The position numbers and the translations under genes are program-made. Shown here piece by piece: positions 28,120 to 37,212 of a DNA stretch of 64,000 bases. The notes beneath the pieces were generated by a model, which did no database searches, was not told where the DNA came from, and saw only the letters and a list, made by a program, of their open reading frames with translations. Position 1 is the stretch's first letter, and the number at the start of each line of letters is the position of its first letter. This stretch comes from Gimesia maris (lineage in GTDB: Bacteria; Planctomycetota; Planctomycetia; Planctomycetales; Planctomycetaceae), in NCBI RefSeq assembly GCF_008298035.1, contig NZ_CP042910.1:2991001-3055000 (forward strand), read 5' to 3'.

Positions 28120-28725
28120 TCAGTGGATTGTGTCCTGGGTTTGAGGTGTCGTGTCCGGAATATAGGTGAGAAACTTTTCCAGCAACTCCAGTCCGCATTT
28201 GGTGAGAATTGATTCCGGGTGGAACTGTACACCGAATAACGGAGCACTCTGGTGTTCGATGGCCATCGGTATGCCTTCTGCTGTGCGTGCCGTAATCTGC
28301 AGTTCGGCTGGCAGGGTTGCTTCATCGATGATCAGCGAGTGATAGCGCGTGGCCGGGAACGGGTCAGGCAGACTGGATAACAGGCGTGAATTATGATGAT
28401 AGATCAGAGACGTCTGGCCGTGTACGGGTTGTGGTGCTCTGATAATTTTTCCCCCCAGACTGGCGGCGATCGATTGATGCCCGAGGCAGACGCCAAGGAT
28501 CGGGATCTGTCCGGTAAAGTGACGGACCAGTTCCTGGCTGAGGCCTGCTTCTTCTGGAGTACAGGGGCCCGGTGAGAGAACCAGGGCAGACGGTTTCAGT
28601 TCCGTTGCCTGTGCGAGGGTGATCTGATCATTGCGGATGACCTGTGTTTCCTGACCGAGCTCTTCAAAATAGCGTGCCAGGTTAAACACGAAGCTGTCAT
28701 AGTTATCAATAATCAGGATCATCAA
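28120..28725 (-). CDS. pabA: Aminodeoxychorismate synthase glutamine amidotransferase, PabA
   Basis: The 201-residue protein is a class I glutamine amidotransferase: D-N-Y-D-S-F near residue 7, nucleophile Cys in G-V-C-L-G-H-Q near residue 80, and catalytic His-x-Glu in F-H-P-E-S near residue 169. It feeds ammonia to the PabB subunit to make 4-amino-4-deoxychorismate, the precursor of p-aminobenzoate. The gene starts 20 bases after pabB on the same strand. It could also serve anthranilate synthase, as PabA/TrpG subunits are often shared. A second Met at residue 2 makes the start ambiguous by one codon. Confidence 0.9.
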   Translation of the reverse strand: MMILIIDNYDSFVFNLARYFEELGQETQVIRNDQITLAQATELKPSALVLSPGPCTPEEAGLSQELVRHFTGQIPILGVCLGHQSIAASLGGKIIRAPQPVHGQTSLIYHHNSRLLSSLPDPFPATRYHSLIIDEATLPAELQITARTAEGIPMAIEHQSAPLFGVQFHPESILTKCGLELLEKFLTYIPDTTPQTQDTIH

Positions 28726-28745
28726 ATTAATTCTGTAGCAGTCAT

Positions 28746-30230
28746 TTAATTGTGAAGTGCGGCAATCATCCCCGCCGCCTTATGCAGGGTTTCTTCGTAT
28801 TCCAGTCGAGGCTGACTTTGAGCGATAATACCGCCTCCCACCGGGAACTGAATCCAGCCCTTCCGCACGGTGAAGGTCCGAATCAGAATGTTGCTGTCGA
28901 ATTCTCCATTGAGGCCAGCATAAAACAGACAGCCACAATATGGGCCTCGGACCGTGGGCTCGAGTTCGGCGATGATTTCCATTGAACGCACCTTGGGAGC
29001 CCCCGTAATGGAACCACCGGGAAAAGAGGCAGCGAGCAGATCCCAGACTGTTTGATCGGGTTTGAGTTGTCCACGAACTTCTGATACCAGGTGTTGTACT
29101 GTTTCGTATGTTTCCACTGAGCAGAGGTGGGGCACTCGGATGCTCCCGGGCAGGCAGACGCGCGACAGGTCATTGCGGAGCAGATCGACGATCATCACAT
29201 TTTCGGCCTGGTCCTTTTCGCTTTCCCGCAGTTCATCACGCGTGAGCAGGTCGGCTTCGGGAACATACTTTCGGCGTCGGGTCCCCTTGATGGGGCGCGT
29301 TTCCACTTCGTTCCCAGAGACATTCAGAAAACGTTCAGGGGAAGCGCTGAGGACTGCCCAGTCCTCCCAGCCAAAATAACCGGCAAAAGGAGCGGGATTC
29401 TTCGAACGTAAATTCAAATACAGTTCTGCAGGATGAGTGGTAGTTTGACTGAGAAGTCGATGCGAAAAGTTGGCCTGAAAAATATCACCTGCGTTAATGT
29501 ATTCGATTATACGTGCGACATGATCCTGAAACTGCTGTTTACTGAAATTGCTGAAGATATGAGGATAACCTTCCAGCGGAAATGCAGAAGAAATCGCTTC
29601 CCGAGGCAGTGGAGGCTCCGTATTCCACTGCGGCAGCGGATCGATCCTGCTGCTACGATCAAAGAGGACTGAATCAATGCGTGCTTTGACAGACTGACAG
29701 CGTTGGGTCGCTCGTTCGTAGCTCTGTGAATTCAGACTCTCGTCAAATCCCTGGACGATCAGCCAGGCGCGATGCTGGTGATGATCCCAGGCGACGACCC
29801 AGTCGTAAAAGCCGACGGCGAAATCGGGGAGCTGAAATTCATCTTGTGGTGCGCGGGGAAAATCCTCCCAGCAGCGCCCCAGTTCGTAGGAGAGTAACCC
29901 GGCGAACCCACCCTGAAAAGGGGGCAGTCCCGGAACCGATTCGACGTGATGACGTGCCTGTACTTCGCGCATCAGCGCAAAGGGATCTGTTCCCAGTTCA
30001 GCGGTCTGAATTTGAGTCCGCGTGAGAGGATTGCACATTAAGTACGAAAAGTGGCCCTGCGAGGAGGACTGGCGGGCACTGTCCAGAACCAGCAGGTTGT
30101 CCTCGCCGGCGAACTCGAGCAGCAGTTGTTCCAGGTCCGGACAGGGGATCAGTTCTTCCACAAGCGGGAGCTGGTCCGCGATGGGGCTCCCCTGCTCTTG
30201 AGACAGATCCTGAGATAATTTTCCAGACAT
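28746..30230 (-). CDS. pabB: Aminodeoxychorismate synthase component I, PabB
   Basis: The ATG at 30230 (M-S-G-K-L) is preferred over an upstream start at 30278 that adds 16 atypical residues. The 494-residue chorismate-binding enzyme has the P-I-K-G-T motif. This lysine is the PabB nucleophile, while anthranilate synthase has P-I-A-G-T, so PabB is favoured over TrpE. Further signatures are S-E-K-D-Q-A-E-N, D-L-L-R-N-D-L, and G-G-S-I-T-G-A-P-K near the C-terminus. It converts chorismate with ammonia from PabA to aminodeoxychorismate. It lies between the DHPS-like gene and pabA. Confidence 0.92.
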   Translation of the reverse strand: MSGKLSQDLSQEQGSPIADQLPLVEELIPCPDLEQLLLEFAGEDNLLVLDSARQSSSQGHFSYLMCNPLTRTQIQTAELGTDPFALMREVQARHHVESVPGLPPFQGGFAGLLSYELGRCWEDFPRAPQDEFQLPDFAVGFYDWVVAWDHHQHRAWLIVQGFDESLNSQSYERATQRCQSVKARIDSVLFDRSSRIDPLPQWNTEPPLPREAISSAFPLEGYPHIFSNFSKQQFQDHVARIIEYINAGDIFQANFSHRLLSQTTTHPAELYLNLRSKNPAPFAGYFGWEDWAVLSASPERFLNVSGNEVETRPIKGTRRRKYVPEADLLTRDELRESEKDQAENVMIVDLLRNDLSRVCLPGSIRVPHLCSVETYETVQHLVSEVRGQLKPDQTVWDLLAASFPGGSITGAPKVRSMEIIAELEPTVRGPYCGCLFYAGLNGEFDSNILIRTFTVRKGWIQFPVGGGIIAQSQPRLEYEETLHKAAGMIAALHN

Positions 30231-30326
30231 GATGCATCTATATTGAATAAAAACACGCTGTGAGCAACCGACAAACAAGGGCCACCAGGCCCACAGTATA
30301 ACAGGACCCGAATCGAGAAGGAATCA

Positions 30327-31739
30327 TCAGCGAGGTCCACATTGCGTGTCTTCACCCTGCTCGCGGCGGCGGTCCAGTGCGCTGAGTTCCGCCTGCGTTA
30401 AGAAGCCCCAGTTTAAGGGCTGATCCTGCTGATATTGTTTTCCCAAGGTTAATGCCGTCATTGCTTTACACATTTCGTAGCCCAGATAAAAGGCATGCGA
30501 TGCATCCAGATCTTTCGGATGGGCTGCCTGGAACTGATCAAAGAGTTCAAACGGATCGGTGCCTTTCCAGTAGCCATCCCGGTTCATGATGTGTAAAGCA
30601 TTTTCTTCTGCAAAAATCCGATAGTTCGGGTCCCGGATCTGAGCTGCCAGGTTCTCCAATGCTTCTGAGCCGAGTTCTTTGAGCTTCGGATCGCGCAGCA
30701 TGACCAGTTGGTAATCGACGTGCTTCGGGAGTGTCTGATTATCGATGGCATACTTGACCAGACGCCGGGCGTGATCGAATTCGGCGATCGCACTGCGGGC
30801 CCAGTTAATGACTTCGGTTGCGAGAACGCTATGAATTTTCAATTCCTGGCAAAACGCAGCCAGCAGCACGTTCATGCCGGCAGTATCCACTTCTGTCAGT
30901 TCGGTCAGATTGCCGATACCCATCATGATTTTCACATCCGGAAATTCTTTGCGGGCTCGATAGAAGCGTTCCAGAGATGCTGCAAAGCCATAACCGATCG
31001 GTTCGAGGATCGGGTCGATGCGAAAGGGCGTGTTCTGTTTTGTGAGTTGATCCACGATCGTGTGCAGCGACTCAAAATCGCTGGGGACATCGGGGATGGC
31101 GACGACTTCGACGCCCAGTCTGGAAACCCAGTCCAGGTTGGTGTGGTTACAGCTCAGAATGAGTTCTGCTCCGTTTGCGACCGCTGCTTCTACTTCGGTG
31201 CGTTCAAAACTGTCGATCGAAATCCGATGGCCTGCCGCGACCAGTTTCTTGACAATTTCTCCCGTGCGAGCCCAGCTTTCTCCGGGAACACAGCCGACGT
31301 CGATCAGGTCTGCACCATTATCGCGATAATGGTCTGCCTGGCGCAGTATTTCTTCGTCGGTCAGAAAAGGAGCATGATTGATTTCTGCCAGAATTTCGAT
31401 GTCAAACCGGGAGAGATCTTTAGGGGGACGATCTGCCTGTCCGAAATATTCGGGCAGGTCAAAATGATCTTTGGGACCTCGTTTGAAGGGAACGCCGAAA
31501 TGATCGGTGAGCGTCTGCAGATCTCCTTTGCAGAGTCCGGGCAACATGACCCAGTCGATCCCTGCAGGAATGGTAAGCCTGCGCTGGATCAGTGGGACAT
31601 GCATCAGGGCGGCGACCTGGACATTCAAAACGACGACCTCAAACTCAAAGCCGACCCGAGGGGCCAGTTTGTCTAAGACGCCACGTAATGAAAATTCAGC
31701 CAGCCTGCCGGTTACGAACAGGATGCGTTCCTGTTTCAT
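30327..31739 (-). CDS. Dihydropteroate-synthase-like protein (DUF6513 / H4MPT type)
   Basis: The 470-residue protein has an N-terminal domain of about 120 residues (L-F-V-T-G-R-L-A) that I recall as DUF6513. A TIM-barrel pterin-binding domain like dihydropteroate synthase follows: E-I-N-H-A-P, G-A-D-L-I-D-V-G-C, R-I-S-I-D-S-F and I-L-S-C-N. It is longer than true FolP (about 280) and resembles the dihydropteroate synthase-related proteins found with tetrahydromethanopterin genes in archaea, methylotrophs and planctomycetes. Downstream pabB/pabA and upstream pterin dehydratase support a role in making a folate-like C1 carrier. The exact reaction is not established. Confidence 0.8.
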   Translation of the reverse strand: MKQERILFVTGRLAEFSLRGVLDKLAPRVGFEFEVVVLNVQVAALMHVPLIQRRLTIPAGIDWVMLPGLCKGDLQTLTDHFGVPFKRGPKDHFDLPEYFGQADRPPKDLSRFDIEILAEINHAPFLTDEEILRQADHYRDNGADLIDVGCVPGESWARTGEIVKKLVAAGHRISIDSFERTEVEAAVANGAELILSCNHTNLDWVSRLGVEVVAIPDVPSDFESLHTIVDQLTKQNTPFRIDPILEPIGYGFAASLERFYRARKEFPDVKIMMGIGNLTELTEVDTAGMNVLLAAFCQELKIHSVLATEVINWARSAIAEFDHARRLVKYAIDNQTLPKHVDYQLVMLRDPKLKELGSEALENLAAQIRDPNYRIFAEENALHIMNRDGYWKGTDPFELFDQFQAAHPKDLDASHAFYLGYEMCKAMTALTLGKQYQQDQPLNWGFLTQAELSALDRRREQGEDTQCGPR

Positions 31740-31807
31740 CGTTGATCTTTCTTCAAAGCTGCATCCTGTTATCTCTGGTCAATCAAAATCGATGGATTTG
31801 ATTTCAA

Positions 31808-32152
31808 TCAGTGGACCCATTTTTTAGGATATCCGTCCAGCGCGGAATCTGCTTCCGGTTGCCAGAGTACCGTTTCTTCAATTTTTTTCGCGAGGCTGAT
31901 GTCTTTCCCTGTGATGGCGTGCACTTTGTGTGTCTGCAGTTTCACTGTGACCGCTGCATAGCCAACACTCAGGTCTGGATGATGATTTCCTGCTTCTGCC
32001 AGATATCCGATTGTGTTGACCAGCATCAAAGTATGCGCCCAGCCGGGAGTGCCATATTTTCTGCGAATCCAGCCATCGCGGAGTTCCCAGTTGGAGTAAG
32101 TGTTCAGGAATTCCTGGATTTCGGCCTCAGTGAGAGCTTGATCTTCACTCAT
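31808..32152 (-). CDS. Pterin-4a-carbinolamine dehydratase
   Basis: The ATG at 32152 (M-S-E-D-Q) is chosen over an upstream start at 32197; it gives 114 residues, the usual family size. The PCD active-site signature is clear: E-A-G-N-H-H-P-D, then a Tyr-containing strand, L-Q-T-H-K-V-H and the later G-K-D. The family dehydrates 4a-hydroxytetrahydropterins or acts in pterin biosynthesis. It heads a minus-strand set with the DHPS-like gene (68 bases on), pabB and pabA. No aromatic amino-acid hydroxylase is nearby, so a pterin cofactor synthesis role is more likely here than hydroxylase support. Confidence 0.88.
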   Translation of the reverse strand: MSEDQALTEAEIQEFLNTYSNWELRDGWIRRKYGTPGWAHTLMLVNTIGYLAEAGNHHPDLSVGYAAVTVKLQTHKVHAITGKDISLAKKIEETVLWQPEADSALDGYPKKWVH

Positions 32153-32577
32153 GATTCCCCCTGTTTTTCTAATCCTGTCGGATGATGATTCGGTCAAACC
32201 AGTTTGAGATTCAGCCGATATTATTATTAACCTGTTTCCAGAGACTGATGCAGTAGCCGAGCTTCCTTTTTTATGGCAAGCTCAGTCAGTACAGGCAGTT
32301 ATCCCGGTAAACAGGACAGCTTGATTGCTACTGTACTGCATTTTGGCTCTGTTTTAAATGGGGCACCGGGCGGGATTTTCACAACAATGTTAAGAATACA
32401 GATGAAAATGAATCGAACTAAACCTATGCTTCAAAAGGTTTAAGTGCAAAAAGCAGGCTACACTTTGCGTCTCTGGCAGAGTAGAATAACAGACAGAGGA
32501 GTTGACTGGCTCGCCATCAGGTAATCTCCCTCCCTCCCTTATTTTCCCACCACGGTTTCACTGAGAAAGAGTTGAAA
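32153..32577. other. Divergent intergenic region, 425 bp
   Basis: This lies between the pterin dehydratase and DUF1549/DUF1553 gene starts and should hold both promoters. The clearest structure is an inverted pair CAGTACAG (about 32287) and CTGTACTG (about 32333), 8-bp arms about 38 bases apart. Pyrimidine-rich sequence (about 32527-32545) precedes the downstream gene. I see no gene. Confidence 0.4.
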
Positions 32578-35493
32578 ATGAAGCGGCCTTGGATTCTGTT
32601 TCATCCATCATCAAAATCTGGCTTGGCATCAGGCATCTGCTGGTTAACCGTTTTTGTTTTTTCTGCGTTGTCAGCACCCGGTTTGAGCGTTGCTGCCAAT
32701 AATAAAAAAATTCCTGCCGAGCAGATTGAGTTTTTCGAAAAAGAAATTCGTCCGGTTCTGGTGAAACGCTGTCATGCCTGTCATGGTGCTAAAAAACAGG
32801 AAGCGAGCCTGCGTCTCGACACTCACGCCTGGATGATGAAAGGCAGTGATTCCGGCGCAGCGGTTGTACCGGGAGATCCTCTCAAGAGTCGTATTATTCA
32901 GGTCATCCAGTACCATGACGATGACAGTCAGATGCCTCCTGAGAAAAAAATGCCGGACAATGAAATCGCGGCATTGACGCGTTGGGTGAAAATGGGCACG
33001 CCCTGGCCGTTTTCTGAGAAGGATGCCAAGCTGGCTCCCACCAATGGCGCTTATGATTATGAAACGCTGGCAGAAAGCCACTGGTCATTTCAGCCTGTGA
33101 CGAAACCACAACTGCCTGAAGTAAAAGATTCGCAGCGGGTCTCATCGCCGGTTGATCCGTTCGTCATCAAACGTCTTGAAGAGAAAGGCCTGAGTCTGTC
33201 ACCTGCCGTTGATCGCCGCAAACTGATTCGTCGCGCGACCGTCGATCTGATCGGCCTGCCTCCCACTTATCAGGAAGTGGAAGCATTCGTGAATGATCAA
33301 TCACCGGATGCTTACGAAAAGCTGATTGATCGTCTGCTGGCTTCTCCCCATTATGGAGAACGCTGGGGTCGGCACTGGCTGGATGTAGCCCGCTATGCGG
33401 ATACCAAAGGTTATGTGTTTACCTCGGAACGTCGCTACCCTTATTCCTACACGTATCGCGATTATGTAATTCGTGCGTTTAATGAAGATCTCCCCTATGA
33501 CCAGTTCATTCGAGAACAGCTGGCGGCTGATCAGCTCGACCGCAAAGGCGATGACCGTTCGCTGGCAGCGCTGGGCTTCCTGACCGTGGGACGTCGTTAT
33601 CGGGGAAATATTCATGATATTACCGACGACCGGATTGACCTCGTTTCCCGCGGCCTCTTGGGATTGACGGCATCATGTGCCCGCTGCCACGACCATAAGT
33701 TTGATCCTGTTCCCACCAAAGATTATTACGGGCTGTATAGCGTGTTCATCAGCAGTTATGAACCGGAAGAGAAAGATCTGCCTCTGATCGGGAAACCGAA
33801 ATCAGAAAAGGCCTACAAAGAATATCAGACCGAGCGGGCCAAACGACAAAAGAACGTCGATGATTATATTCATGTCGAAGCAGAGAAGTTCAGGGCGACC
33901 GCTCGATTGAGCGTAGGTGATGTGCTGCAGGCAGTGGCTGAAAAACAGAAACTGGCAGCAGGCGACCTGAAGCCTGAGTATGCAGGCAAGGAAGCGCCTC
34001 ATCGACGGTACGTCGATCTCTGGCGTTCTTATCTGGCGCGGAATGCCAAATCACAGCGGGCAGTGCTCGCCCCGTGGAACCAGTTTGCCGCTTTGAAAGT
34101 GAAGCCCGACGAATTTCCTGCGCGTGCAGCGGAGATCGTTCAGAAACTGTCACTGCTGGAGGCAGAAACACAGGCCGACAAACGAGTGAACCGTCTGGTT
34201 GTGCACGCATTGAAGAACAATCCACCGGAAAACATTTATGATGTCTGCCGAGCTTATGGAACTGCGTTCAAAGAAGTCGAGCAGGCGTGGTTGAAAGAAC
34301 TGGCAGAAGCAGAGAAAGCGAAAAAACCTCATCCTGAAAAACTGGAAGATCCAGCGGCAGAAGAATTGCGGCAGATTCTGTATGATACGGATTGTCCTGC
34401 TGCCAGTAAGGATGAAGTGGCAGCGTCAATGTTTAATCGGGCGCAGCGGAATAAAATTCGCCAGTTGGAGAAGCAACTGGAAACGCTGGATGTAACATCA
34501 CCGGGCGCACCGCCGCGGGCGATGGTGATGCTGGATAAAGATAAACCGGTTACTTCTCATGTACATTTGAGAGGAAATCCGGGCCGTCGGGGAGATCAGG
34601 CACCGCGACAGTTCTTCCGGATTCTGGCCGGCGAAGACCGCAAACCGTTTGAAAAAGGAAGTGGTCGCCTGGAACTGGCAGAGGCCATCGCATCGAAAGA
34701 GAATCCCCTGACCGCACGGGTATTCGTCAATCGAGTCTGGCTGCATCATTTTGGCGATGGGCTCGTAAAAACTCCCAGTGATTTTGGTGTCCGCAGCGAT
34801 CCGCCTTCCCACCCGGAGTTGCTGGACTATCTGGCTTCCCGCTTTATGGAAGAAGGCTGGTCGGTAAAATCGCTGCATAAAATTATCATGTTGTCTGCGA
34901 CGTATCAGCAGGGAACGCAGGAAAGTCAACAGGCACGCCTGATTGATTCCGATAACCGCCTGCTCTGGAAACGATCTCCCACGCGACTCGACTTTGAGGC
35001 AATGCGTGATTCCCTGTTGGCAGTTTCGGGACAACTGAGCGATGAAACCGAAGGCAGAGGCTTCCTGATTGATCAGATGCCGACCGAACCAAAACGGACC
35101 GTTTACAGTTTTGTGGATCGTAATAATCTGCCCAACGTTTTCCGGACATTCGACTTTGCGAATGTCGAATCCAGTACGGCACAGCGGCCTTACACCACCG
35201 TGCCTCAGCAGGCACTGTTTGCCATGAACAGCCCCCTGTTAATTGAACAGTCACGCTTCCTGGTAAAAGATCTGGATCTGGAAAAAGTAGCGAAAGACCA
35301 GGGCGTGGAGGCAGCCGTCACGAAGTTGTATCAGCGGGTCTTGTTAAGAAATCCTGCTGCGGAAGAACTGGAGCTGGGTAAGCAGTTCCTCGCGCATCAC
35401 CATGACCAGATTGAAACGCCAATCCGCATGACCGGTTGGGAGAAGTACGCTCAGGTGCTGTGCACTTCCAACGAATTCATGTTTGTTGACTGA
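32578..35493 (+). CDS. Secreted PSCyt1-DUF1549-DUF1553 protein
   Basis: The ATG at 32578 (M-K-R-P-W) is preferred over an in-frame TTG two codons earlier. The 971-residue protein has a signal sequence (hydrophobic to about residue 40). A planctomycete cytochrome-C-like module carries C-H-A-C-H near residue 66 and M-P-P-E near 120. The DUF1549 domain follows (about 190-400; Y-G-E-R-W-G-R-H-W-L-D, C-A-R-C-H-D-H-K-F-D-P), then a charged linker, and DUF1553 (about 690-950; N-P-L-T-A-R-V-F-V-N-R). The family is expanded in planctomycetes and is found next to DUF1501 genes, as here (42 bases on). It is thought to be periplasmic and redox-linked; the function is unknown. Confidence 0.9.
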   Translation: MKRPWILFHPSSKSGLASGICWLTVFVFSALSAPGLSVAANNKKIPAEQIEFFEKEIRPVLVKRCHACHGAKKQEASLRLDTHAWMMKGSDSGAAVVPGDPLKSRIIQVIQYHDDDSQMPPEKKMPDNEIAALTRWVKMGTPWPFSEKDAKLAPTNGAYDYETLAESHWSFQPVTKPQLPEVKDSQRVSSPVDPFVIKRLEEKGLSLSPAVDRRKLIRRATVDLIGLPPTYQEVEAFVNDQSPDAYEKLIDRLLASPHYGERWGRHWLDVARYADTKGYVFTSERRYPYSYTYRDYVIRAFNEDLPYDQFIREQLAADQLDRKGDDRSLAALGFLTVGRRYRGNIHDITDDRIDLVSRGLLGLTASCARCHDHKFDPVPTKDYYGLYSVFISSYEPEEKDLPLIGKPKSEKAYKEYQTERAKRQKNVDDYIHVEAEKFRATARLSVGDVLQAVAEKQKLAAGDLKPEYAGKEAPHRRYVDLWRSYLARNAKSQRAVLAPWNQFAALKVKPDEFPARAAEIVQKLSLLEAETQADKRVNRLVVHALKNNPPENIYDVCRAYGTAFKEVEQAWLKELAEAEKAKKPHPEKLEDPAAEELRQILYDTDCPAASKDEVAASMFNRAQRNKIRQLEKQLETLDVTSPGAPPRAMVMLDKDKPVTSHVHLRGNPGRRGDQAPRQFFRILAGEDRKPFEKGSGRLELAEAIASKENPLTARVFVNRVWLHHFGDGLVKTPSDFGVRSDPPSHPELLDYLASRFMEEGWSVKSLHKIIMLSATYQQGTQESQQARLIDSDNRLLWKRSPTRLDFEAMRDSLLAVSGQLSDETEGRGFLIDQMPTEPKRTVYSFVDRNNLPNVFRTFDFANVESSTAQRPYTTVPQQALFAMNSPLLIEQSRFLVKDLDLEKVAKDQGVEAAVTKLYQRVLLRNPAAEELELGKQFLAHHHDQIETPIRMTGWEKYAQVLCTSNEFMFVD

Positions 35494-35535
35494 TTATAAA
35501 AGACCAATATTTTAATATCGCAGGAGCCTGTTATT

Positions 35536-36999
35536 ATGGCTGATCAAATTCCACATTTTAATTGTGATCCCATCGTTACCCGGCGGCAGATGCTGCAGCG
35601 TTGCGGGACCGGTCTGGGGTCTCTCGGACTGGCTTCCCTGATGGCTTCTGAAGGGATGTTGAATCAGGCGGCGGGTGCCTCAGCAGGCAGTCCGACCTCG
35701 CCGATGGCGCCGAAGATGGCACACTTTCCAGGTAAAGCCAAGCATGTGATCCATATCTTTCTGAATGGGGGAGCCTCACAGGTTGATACTTTTGATCCCA
35801 AGCCTGCTCTGGCAAAATATGCCGGCAAAAAATTACCGATGGAAAACCTGCGGACAGAACGTAAAACAGGTGCCTCCCTGCCCTCACCCTTCAAGTTTAA
35901 GAAGTATGGCGAAAGTGGTCTGGAAGTCAGCGAACTGTTTTCTGAACTGGGAGAATGCGTGGATGACATTGCGTTTGTCCGCTCCATGTATACCAACGTG
36001 CCAAATCACGAACCTTCGTTGATGATGATGAACTGTGGTGACCTGATTCAGCCACGTCCGAGTATGGGAGCGTGGGTGACCTATGGTCTGGGAACGGAGA
36101 ATCAGAATCTTCCCGGGTTCGTAGTGATGTGTCCGGGTGGATATCCGATTACGGAATCGGCCAACTGGCGTTCTGCCTTTCTGCCTGGAGCCTATCAGGG
36201 AACTCATATAGACACGAAACACACGGATATCGAAAAGCTGATTTCAAATATCAAAAACAAACAGCAGGCTTTACCCGAACAGCGTCGTCAGCTGGATCTT
36301 CTGCAGGCATTGAACCGCCGTCATCAGTCGGTGCGGTCTCAGGAATCTGCGCTGGAATCGCGGATTCAGTCATTTGAACTGGCGTACCGGATGCAGATGC
36401 AGGCGTCGGATGTATTTGATGTAAATAATGAACCGAAACACATTCACGAAATGTATGGCCAGGGTGTGCATGCACGACAGATGATGATTGCCCGCAGACT
36501 GGTTGAGCGGGGAGTTCGCTATGTACAACTCTGGCACGGCGCTGGGCAACCCTGGGATAATCATGATGAAATCGAAAAGAACCATCGCCGATTAGCGAGG
36601 GATTGTTCGCAGGGCATTGCTGCTCTGCTGAAGGATCTCAAGCAACGAGGTCTGCTGCAGGACACGATTGTGATGTGCGGTGGTGAATTTGGACGCACGC
36701 CTGTCGTGGAATTACCGACTCCCGGTGCGAATGCCGGCAAAATGAATGGCCGCGATCATAATAATCATGGTTTTACAGTCTGGCTGGCTGGTGGTGGGGT
36801 CAAAGGCGGACAGGCTTATGGTGCCACCGATGAATTTGGATTTGCCGCGGTGGAAAATAAGGTTCACGTCCATGATCTGCACGCGACCGTGCTCAAATTA
36901 CTGGGCTTCGACCATGAGCAGTTGACTTATCGTTTCTCAGGCCGCGACTTCCGTTTAACTGATGTTCACGGCAAAGTCGTTGAAGATCTGATTGCCTGA
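35536..36999 (+). CDS. Tat-exported DUF1501 protein
   Basis: The 487-residue protein has a twin-arginine start (T-R-R-Q-M-L-Q near residue 16, then a mild hydrophobic segment), so Tat export is predicted. The body has sulfatase-like alkaline-phosphatase-fold elements (F-L-N-G-G-A-S-Q-V-D-T-F-D-P-K; M-C-G-G-E-F-G-R-T-P; G-R-D-H-N-N-H-G-F), the DUF1501 pattern with plausible metal ligands. It follows the DUF1549/DUF1553 gene by 42 bases with an AGGAG-like ribosome binding site. The pairing is conserved in planctomycetes, suggesting a joint envelope function that is still unknown. Confidence 0.9.
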   Translation: MADQIPHFNCDPIVTRRQMLQRCGTGLGSLGLASLMASEGMLNQAAGASAGSPTSPMAPKMAHFPGKAKHVIHIFLNGGASQVDTFDPKPALAKYAGKKLPMENLRTERKTGASLPSPFKFKKYGESGLEVSELFSELGECVDDIAFVRSMYTNVPNHEPSLMMMNCGDLIQPRPSMGAWVTYGLGTENQNLPGFVVMCPGGYPITESANWRSAFLPGAYQGTHIDTKHTDIEKLISNIKNKQQALPEQRRQLDLLQALNRRHQSVRSQESALESRIQSFELAYRMQMQASDVFDVNNEPKHIHEMYGQGVHARQMMIARRLVERGVRYVQLWHGAGQPWDNHDEIEKNHRRLARDCSQGIAALLKDLKQRGLLQDTIVMCGGEFGRTPVVELPTPGANAGKMNGRDHNNHGFTVWLAGGGVKGGQAYGATDEFGFAAVENKVHVHDLHATVLKLLGFDHEQLTYRFSGRDFRLTDVHGKVVEDLIA

Positions 37000-37039
37000 T
37001 GCAAAAAGTGAACGGAATCATGGTCAATACAATCGCTGC

Positions 37040-37059
37040 TATTTGTTCATGAACAAATA
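37040..37059. promoter_or_regulatory. Perfect 20-bp palindrome upstream of the HEPN gene
   Basis: The core is TTGTTCATGAACAA, and symmetry holds over all 20 bases. A second TTGTTCATG occurs 82 bases downstream at 37125-37133, inside an imperfect GATTG/CAATC inverted repeat. Both lie between the DUF1501 stop and the HEPN gene start. They could be operator sites for a dimeric repressor; the first could also act as a 3' hairpin of the upstream gene. No regulator can be named. Confidence 0.45.
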
Positions 37060-37212
37060 AATCCCCTGCTTTGCATGGTTTATGGTATATCGGTCCTTGA
37101 CCTTCTCCTGAAATCAGGGAATGATTGTTCATGCAATCCAGAATGGGGGGGGATTGGGGGCGCATCCTTTATCTCGTCATTCTGAGCCAGTAGCATCTTG
37201 TGGGGGAAATGA

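Noticed and set aside
28746-30230. Anthranilate synthase component TrpE
   Set aside because: The P-I-K-G-T lysine is diagnostic of PabB; TrpE has Ala at that place.
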